From Actinomycetota bacterium (GTDB lineage: Bacteria; Actinomycetota; Actinomycetes; Nanopelagicales; Nanopelagicaceae), in assembly GCA_009699765.1 (NCBI GenBank), contig WLNN01000024.1:1-12391 (forward strand): a DNA stretch of 12,391 nt. Reading direction: 5' to 3'. Under the pieces are notes generated by a model. That model saw only the letters and a list, made by a program, of their open reading frames with translations, had not been told where the DNA came from and ran no database searches. The position numbers were made by a program, and so were the translations under genes. Each line of letters starts with the position of its first letter. Position 1 is the stretch's first letter. Below, piece after piece: positions 8,089 through 12,391 of the stretch.

Positions 8089-8160
8089 CTCCCTGACTTG
8101 GATTCGAACCAAGAACCTGTCGATTAACAGTCGACTGCTCTGCCGTTGAGCTATCAGGGA
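8089..8160 (-). tRNA. trnN: tRNA-Asn (anticodon GTT)
   Basis: On the minus strand a 72-base cloverleaf folds fully. The acceptor is TCCCTGA paired with TCAGGGA (7 bp) and the D stem is GCTC/GAGC. The anticodon stem GTCGA/TCGAC closes the loop CTGTTAA, giving anticodon GTT. The T stem CTTGG/CCAAG carries the loop TTCGAAT. The variable loop has five bases and the discriminator is G. CCA is not encoded and must be added after RNase Z processing. Three bases downstream is the ATG of the Rieske gene. Confidence 0.96.
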
Positions 8161-8178
8161 CTATTTCGTGCGGTGCGC

Positions 8179-8207
8179 ACTCTATCGCACCCCCGCTAGA
8201 GCGACAA
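8179..8207 (-). promoter_or_regulatory. Promoter of tRNA-Asn
   Basis: On the minus strand, TTGTCG (-35, 8202-8207) and TAGAGT (-10, 8179-8184) are exactly 17 bases apart, the ideal spacing for a housekeeping sigma factor. The predicted start, about 8172, leaves roughly 12 bases before the tRNA. The promoter fills the 49-base gap between the dnaG stop and the tRNA, so the tRNA need not depend on dnaG transcription. It probably also drives the Rieske and protease genes, since no terminator follows the tRNA. Confidence 0.72.
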
Positions 8208-8209
8208 AA

Positions 8210-10051
8210 TTAAAGGGCTCCTAGCGCCAAATCATGCAGAACTCGACGTTCGGTTTCAAGGGCAACTAATTGGGCGAATGCGGCGTTGTATTCATCGCCA
8301 TTTTCAACTGGATTGAGTCTTTGAAGGCTTGATTTGAGATCTGCGATTGCTCTGCTAACCCCAACTTCGCGAAGTCGGGCGACAATACTCGCGACATATC
8401 GTTCTGTAATTTCTCCCTCTGCGCGAATTGGCTCGACAGATAACTCTGTAAATAGCGCCTTCATTTGCGGATCAGCAATCTCTTCACTTGTAAAAGATCG
8501 AGTCGCTCCTAGAGAATTAATTGTTGCCGCAAGTGCGTTATAGGCAGGATGCGTAAAAGAACCGTCCTCAATTGATGTCCAAGTAGTCATTAGCGCAGGA
8601 AGCTGTACGCGCACCTTAAGAACTTCGCGTTCGAGCATTAGCGTTGGCTCTAGCGGATCTGGTCTCCAGGCATTTTCAGATGTATCTTCTTCAACAAATT
8701 CGTTTGTTGAAGGGGCTTGGCTAACTCCGCGAGATACAGCTCGAGAAACTATTTCTACTTCGATACCAAGCCACCCTGCGAGCAAGCGCGTGTACTCGGG
8801 TCGCAAAGATTTATCTTTAATTTTACTTACGAGAGGCGCAGTTGCGTTAAGTCCATTTACTCGACCTTCAGCGGTATTGAGGTTATGTTGTTTAAGTTCG
8901 GTCCTAATTGCAAACTCAAATAACGGAATACGGCGTGCGATCAAATCACGGAGCGCAAGGTCTCCCTTATTCTGCCGAAGATCGCATGGGTCAAGTCCAC
9001 CAGGTTCAACAGCTACGAAGGTCTGCGTTACGAATTTCTGATCTTCGGTAAAAGCTTTCATTGCAGCTTTTTGACCGGCAGCATCACCATCAAAGGTAAA
9101 GATAACTTCACCTCTAAATGCATCGTCATCCATCAGGATTTGTCGAATAATTCGAATGTGATCCGCGCCGAATGCGGTTCCGCAAGTCGCAACAGCAGTT
9201 GTGATGCCTGCAAGATGGCATGCCATCACATCTGTATAGCCCTCAACAACAACCACTTGGCGCTTCTTAGAAATTTCCTTCTTTGCCATATCAAGGCCGT
9301 ATAGGACTCGGCTCTTCTTATAAATCGGAGTCTCGGAGGTATTGAGATATTTAGGTCCTTGATCTTCTTCATCGCTTGCAAGTTTGCGAGCTCCAAAACC
9401 AACAACATCTCCAGAAATATCTTTGATTGGCCACATCAGGCGATTGCGGAACTTATCGATTGGGCCCCGCTCACCCATCTTTGATAAGCCAGCTACCTCG
9501 AGTTCATCAATCGAGAAATCAAGCGCACGTAGATGTTTTGTGAGTCCATCCCACCCGTTGGGTGCATATCCGACCCCAAATGCTTCACATGCGGCGCGAT
9601 CGAAACCTCGTTTGGTAAGAAGTTCGCGGCCGATAGCTGCATCAGGAGAAGTGTTGAGAAGGTTTTGAAAGAACTTAGCAGCTTCAACATGCGCGGCAAC
9701 GAGGCGAGAACGATTTACTACTGGTCCAGACGGAGTGCCAGTGGATTCTTCATAGCGAAGCGTGTAGCCCATACGATCTGCAAGACGTTCAATTGTTTCA
9801 GTAAAAGATAGATGATCAATCTTCATTAAGAATGCGATGACATCTCCACCAACCTGACAACCAAAGCAATGAAAATACCCTTTGCTCGGAGTTACATGAA
9901 ATGAGGGTGATTTTTCATCGTGGAATGGACATAAACCTTTTTTCTGTCCGCCGCCAGCATTTTTTAGCTGGACGTAATCTCCAACAACATCATCAATGGG
10001 CGCGCGTTCGCGGACGTATTGGACATCCTCAGCTCTAATGCGACCGCTCAT
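8210..10051 (-). CDS. dnaG: DNA primase
   Basis: The 613-residue primase makes RNA primers at the replication fork. The N-terminal CHC2 zinc finger has Cys41, His44 (LCPFHDEKSPSF), Cys62 and Cys65 (HCFGC). The TOPRIM catalytic core shows Glu270 in VVVEGYTDV and Asp321/Asp323 in FTFDGDAAG, with GLDPCD (352-357) as the conserved third segment. The C-terminal region, after about 470, would be the helicase-binding domain and is less conserved. The start MSGRIRAEDV matches the usual actinobacterial N-terminus. dgt ends nine bases upstream, an actinobacterial pairing. AAAGGA (10064-10069) is 12 bases from the ATG, rather far for a ribosome binding site. The gene looks complete and normal. Confidence 0.97.
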   Translation of the reverse strand: MSGRIRAEDVQYVRERAPIDDVVGDYVQLKNAGGGQKKGLCPFHDEKSPSFHVTPSKGYFHCFGCQVGGDVIAFLMKIDHLSFTETIERLADRMGYTLRYEESTGTPSGPVVNRSRLVAAHVEAAKFFQNLLNTSPDAAIGRELLTKRGFDRAACEAFGVGYAPNGWDGLTKHLRALDFSIDELEVAGLSKMGERGPIDKFRNRLMWPIKDISGDVVGFGARKLASDEEDQGPKYLNTSETPIYKKSRVLYGLDMAKKEISKKRQVVVVEGYTDVMACHLAGITTAVATCGTAFGADHIRIIRQILMDDDAFRGEVIFTFDGDAAGQKAAMKAFTEDQKFVTQTFVAVEPGGLDPCDLRQNKGDLALRDLIARRIPLFEFAIRTELKQHNLNTAEGRVNGLNATAPLVSKIKDKSLRPEYTRLLAGWLGIEVEIVSRAVSRGVSQAPSTNEFVEEDTSENAWRPDPLEPTLMLEREVLKVRVQLPALMTTWTSIEDGSFTHPAYNALAATINSLGATRSFTSEEIADPQMKALFTELSVEPIRAEGEITERYVASIVARLREVGVSRAIADLKSSLQRLNPVENGDEYNAAFAQLVALETERRVLHDLALGAL

Positions 10052-10057
10052 GTTGAT

Positions 10058-10063
10058 ACTTTA
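10058..10063 (-). promoter_or_regulatory. Candidate internal -10 box before dnaG
   Basis: On the minus strand TAAAGT, formed partly by the dgt stop codon, fits TANNNT and lies six bases before the dnaG ATG. That is the spacing for a leaderless transcript, which would give dnaG its own start inside the operon. The match is short, and no -35 was identified. Confidence 0.28.
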
Positions 10064-11296
10064 TCCTTTGCTTCCGAGAAGATGTGCATGAAGAGCATAT
10101 GCGCCAGGGTCGGTCAGGCTTGCAATCTGGTCGATAACAACACGTAAACGCGCTGAATCGTTATCAGCGGTCTTCCAGTCGTCTTCAAAAATTGGGTCAA
10201 GTTCAAGTGGGGCTTTTGCATAAAGCATCTCCACGAGTTCGCGAATAACAATCTGTTGTTTCTCATATCGCTCTTGAGATGCAGCTGCGTTGATGAGGTA
10301 ATGACCGGCCACTGCTTTCAAGAAATCAACTTCGATTAAAGCATCTCGTGGAATTTCGAGATTTGCACTATAGCGAGACAATGTTCCCTCACCATGTTTA
10401 GATCGGGTCTCTTTTTCGGCAGCCAGCACGAAGCGACCAATTAATTGTGAAGTTGTATCTTTTAAGCGAGCAAGTGATGCGTGCGTACGATCGAAATTGC
10501 GTGGCCAACAAGAAAGTCCCTGCAAGCGCTGAAGTGCTGCTGCAGCCTCTTCTTTGCTGGCATTGCTCTTGTAATCCTTAACCATCACTGAATGCAATAC
10601 ATCAAAATCATTATCAAAGTCATTGACCGTAAGTTGTCCTGCAAATATTGCGTCCTCTAAATCATGCACTGAATATGCACAATCATCAGACCAATCCATA
10701 ATTTGAGCTTCAATACATTTACGACCATCTGGTGCGCCCTGACGCATCCAATTGAAAATCTCAACATCATCTGCATAAACACCAAATTTGCGGGCATTAA
10801 CTTCGTTGCTCCACGGATATTTCGTCGCGGCATCAAGTGAAGCGCGAGTCAGGTTTAATCCAACACTTCTTCCGCTTGCATCTACTGTTTTTGCTTCAAT
10901 GCGAGTAAGCAATCTAAAACTTTGAGCATTTCCTTCAAATCCGCCGCAATCAACTGCCACCTCAGCTAAAGCCTCTTCACCATTGTGACCAAATGGTGGA
11001 TGACCGAGATCATGTGAGAGACAAGCAGTCTCTAGCAGATCGGGATCAGCGCCAAGTGATTCGCCAAGTTCGCGGCCGATTTGTGCGCACTCAAGTGAAT
11101 GTGAAAGTCGAGTGCGTTGAAAGTCGTTCTCCCAAGGGACAGCGACTTGAGTTTTTGCGGCAAGACGTCTTAGTGCGGCAGAGTGAATGACACGGGCGCG
11201 ATCGCGCATAAATTCTGTACGGCCACCGCGCTTGGCGGGCTCGTATAAGAAGCGATCCTGATCGCCTAACGAATATCCATTTAACTCAGCTGCCAC
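10061..11296 (-). CDS. dgt: Deoxyguanosinetriphosphate triphosphohydrolase-like protein
   Basis: This 411-residue HD-superfamily enzyme is expected to cleave dNTPs, typically dGTP, to the deoxynucleoside and triphosphate, limiting nucleotide pools. The metal site is visible: His66 in RTRLSHSLE, His95-Asp96 in LSHDLGHPPFGHNG and an Asp at 204/205 in DWSDDCAYSVHDLED. The length fits the actinobacterial dGTPase group. Substrate range in this group is not fixed by sequence; some members act on several dNTPs or need a dNTP activator. The start is GTG 11296, nine bases after the stop of the DUF218 gene, with AAGG about eight bases upstream as a plausible ribosome binding site. Position next to dnaG suggests co-expression of nucleotide control with replication. 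Confidence 0.93.
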   Translation of the reverse strand: MAAELNGYSLGDQDRFLYEPAKRGGRTEFMRDRARVIHSAALRRLAAKTQVAVPWENDFQRTRLSHSLECAQIGRELGESLGADPDLLETACLSHDLGHPPFGHNGEEALAEVAVDCGGFEGNAQSFRLLTRIEAKTVDASGRSVGLNLTRASLDAATKYPWSNEVNARKFGVYADDVEIFNWMRQGAPDGRKCIEAQIMDWSDDCAYSVHDLEDAIFAGQLTVNDFDNDFDVLHSVMVKDYKSNASKEEAAAALQRLQGLSCWPRNFDRTHASLARLKDTTSQLIGRFVLAAEKETRSKHGEGTLSRYSANLEIPRDALIEVDFLKAVAGHYLINAAASQERYEKQQIVIRELVEMLYAKAPLELDPIFEDDWKTADNDSARLRVVIDQIASLTDPGAYALHAHLLGSKG

Positions 11297-11305
11297 GGGG
11301 ATACC

Positions 11306-11935
11306 TTATAAGCCTGTACTCGGAAGGTGGTCACTGATAGTGATTCCACGCTTGCCGAGGGTTATGTATGCCAGATATGCGCCAGCTTCACGCGCGAGGT
11401 ATCTAAAGCGTGAGTTCTTTAAAGAGTTTGGGCCATCTTGAACGGGCGAACAAGTAGCAGTTGCCCCTAAATCTTTTGCAATAGATATCGTTCTATTGCA
11501 GTGATAAGGATCGGTAGCAATGATGACATCAGTTAATTTTCTCTTCTTCATTTCAGCGACATAGGCAATTGTTTGAGTACGTGTATCGCGTCCTGAAGGT
11601 ATTGAGATGATTGCACTTCGCTTTACACCGTTGTGGCGCAACCAATAAGCACCAGCTGCGGCTTCAGTTGTTCGATCTCCTGGAGCTCCGGCACCAACAG
11701 TGATAATCAATGGCGCTAAACCGAGCAAATAAATTCGCTTAGCTTCTTGTAAGCGCGAGAGCAATACTTCCCCAGGTGCGCCATTAAGTTGTGCAGCGCC
11801 TGGAACAACAATGACCTGCGCATTTCGAATCGTTGGATTATGTGCGGCGTTGTAGGTCACGAAAAGCGCATAGCCAGGGATGGCAATTATCAGTGTCAAT
11901 ACAATAGTAATTATGCGCCGGATAAATTTAAACAT
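11306..11935 (-). CDS. YdcF/SanA-like DUF218 membrane-anchored protein
   Basis: A 209-residue protein with one N-terminal membrane segment (residues about 8-27, after the basic FKFIRR) and a DUF218 domain that would face the outside. Family motifs in order are VIVVPGAAQ with GEVLLSRLQEA (about 41-65), TVGAGAPGDRTTEA (79-92), the Thr-rich SGRDTRTQT (114-122), VIIATDPYHCNRT (137-149) and YLAREAGA (179-186). Members of this family have been linked to envelope integrity and vancomycin sensitivity in E. coli (SanA), but no biochemical activity is secure, so no specific function is assigned. The ATG overlaps the upstream dus stop in TAATG, suggesting translational coupling, and dgt follows after nine bases. 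Confidence 0.82.
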   Translation of the reverse strand: MFKFIRRIITIVLTLIIAIPGYALFVTYNAAHNPTIRNAQVIVVPGAAQLNGAPGEVLLSRLQEAKRIYLLGLAPLIITVGAGAPGDRTTEAAAGAYWLRHNGVKRSAIISIPSGRDTRTQTIAYVAEMKKRKLTDVIIATDPYHCNRTISIAKDLGATATCSPVQDGPNSLKNSRFRYLAREAGAYLAYITLGKRGITISDHLPSTGL

Positions 11936-12391
11936 TACCCACCTGAGAACATATCTTCTGATTCCAAATGAATCATCTCATCTGGATCTTTAAGCCAACC
12001 GTCCGGAAGTGTCGGTGCGCGCCCATGACTTGTGCGCCCGCGAGGCTTCCCTGAAACTTCAACTGGATATGGTTGGTCATCTAACTGATTGAGAAGTGAG
12101 CGTAATTCTTCAAGCGATGAAACCATTCCAAATTGCCGACGTAATTCACTAGGAACTCTGAATCCCTTGAGATACCAGGCCATGTGCTTTCGCAAATCAC
12201 GGCAGCCGCGAATTTCAGATTCAAAGTAATCAACGATTAATTCACCATGACGGAACATCACATCACTGACTTCAAATAATGAAGGCAGGTGTGGCGTTGC
12301 ATCTCCGCGCATGGCGGCGACTAAATCAGCAAATAGCCAAGGTCGGCCGAGGCAACCGCGTCCTACAACTACACCTGCACAGTTAGTTTGC
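11935..12391 (-). CDS. dusB: tRNA-dihydrouridine synthase (DusB-like), C-terminal part only
   Basis: The gene enters from the right edge. The frame stays open to 12390, and about 151 C-terminal residues are visible. The segment GVVVGRGCLGRPWLF, encoded around 12320-12375, is the FMN-phosphate-binding part of Dus enzymes, which reduce uridines in the tRNA D-loop using NADPH and FMN. The helical C-terminal domain follows (YFESEIRGCRDLRKHMAWYL, then the KGF segment), as in DusB-type proteins. The last 40 or so residues are hydrophilic, rich in Pro, Gly and Arg (GKPRGRTSHGRAP). The catalytic cysteine lies outside the window. An internal ATG at 12312 is not the start because family sequence continues upstream. 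Its stop overlaps the next gene's ATG by one base. Confidence 0.88.
   Translation of the reverse strand, partial: QTNCAGVVVGRGCLGRPWLFADLVAAMRGDATPHLPSLFEVSDVMFRHGELIVDYFESEIRGCRDLRKHMAWYLKGFRVPSELRRQFGMVSSLEELRSLLNQLDDQPYPVEVSGKPRGRTSHGRAPTLPDGWLKDPDEMIHLESEDMFSGG

Noticed and set aside
8086..8112. Upstream ATG that would lengthen the Rieske protein by nine residues
   Set aside because: It lies inside the tRNA-Asn gene, and the normal Tat signal layout begins at ATG 8085.
8168..8180. GTGCG/CGCAC hairpin as a dnaG terminator
   Set aside because: The stem is only five base pairs with no T-run, and it overlaps the tRNA promoter and leader; chance or a leader fold is more likely.
9384..9811. 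Plus-strand open frames of about 90 codons opposite dnaG
   Set aside because: They are antisense to highly conserved primase sequence, have no ribosome binding site and no recognisable product.
12310..12312. ATG as the start of a small separate protein at the right edge
   Set aside because: Typical Dus sequence (GRGCLGRPW) is encoded in the same frame before it, so it is an internal Met.
1..12391. Mobile element, phage or defence island
   Set aside because: No transposase, integrase, terminal repeats, CRISPR repeats or toxin-antitoxin pair was seen; base composition looks even by eye.

Overview
This 12.4 kb window looks like chromosomal DNA from a moderately low-GC actinobacterium with very compact gene packing. 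The best lineage guess is a freshwater planktonic group such as acI / Nanopelagicales, but that is inference. The evidence is the actinobacterial form of the proteins (DnaG, Dgt, GalT, GlpD), the dus - dgt - dnaG gene order, GC content that looks mid-range by eye (not computed), tiny intergenic gaps, overlapping stop codons and few good ribosome binding sites. I see no insertion sequence, phage gene, CRISPR array or plasmid gene, and no gene-free stretch longer than 60 bases.

Layout, left to right. Positions 2-1039 (+) hold the 3' part of a secreted GH25 muramidase. It converges, with an 11-base overlap, on glpD (1029-2687, -). A 44-base divergent spacer separates glpD from a plus-strand cluster: glpK (2732-4228), galT (4250-5371) and galK (5375-6511). 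The galK stop codon shares the bases TTAA with the stop of a minus-strand HtrA-type secreted protease (6508-7617). Upstream of the protease, on the same strand, lie a Tat-type Rieske protein (7675-8085) and, three bases before its ATG, a tRNA-Asn(GTT) (8089-8160) with a good promoter. The rest is a minus-strand housekeeping run read from the right edge: dus (partial, TAATG overlap), a YdcF/DUF218 membrane protein, dgt and dnaG.

How the genes work together. GlpK phosphorylates glycerol and GlpD oxidises glycerol-3-phosphate into the quinone pool. GalK and GalT are two of the three Leloir enzymes for galactose; galE and all transporters are outside the window. One cluster therefore covers both products of breaking down a galactosyl-glycerol such as a galactolipid head group or floridoside. 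The tRNA-Asn, Rieske and HtrA genes probably form one transcript supplying two exported proteins. The right-hand operon joins tRNA modification, dNTP control and replication priming.

I do not see a clearly new system. The items most worth a second look are the tRNA whose 3' end abuts the Rieske start codon, the joint glycerol/galactose cluster, and the small two-cysteine segment at the N-terminus of the protease.
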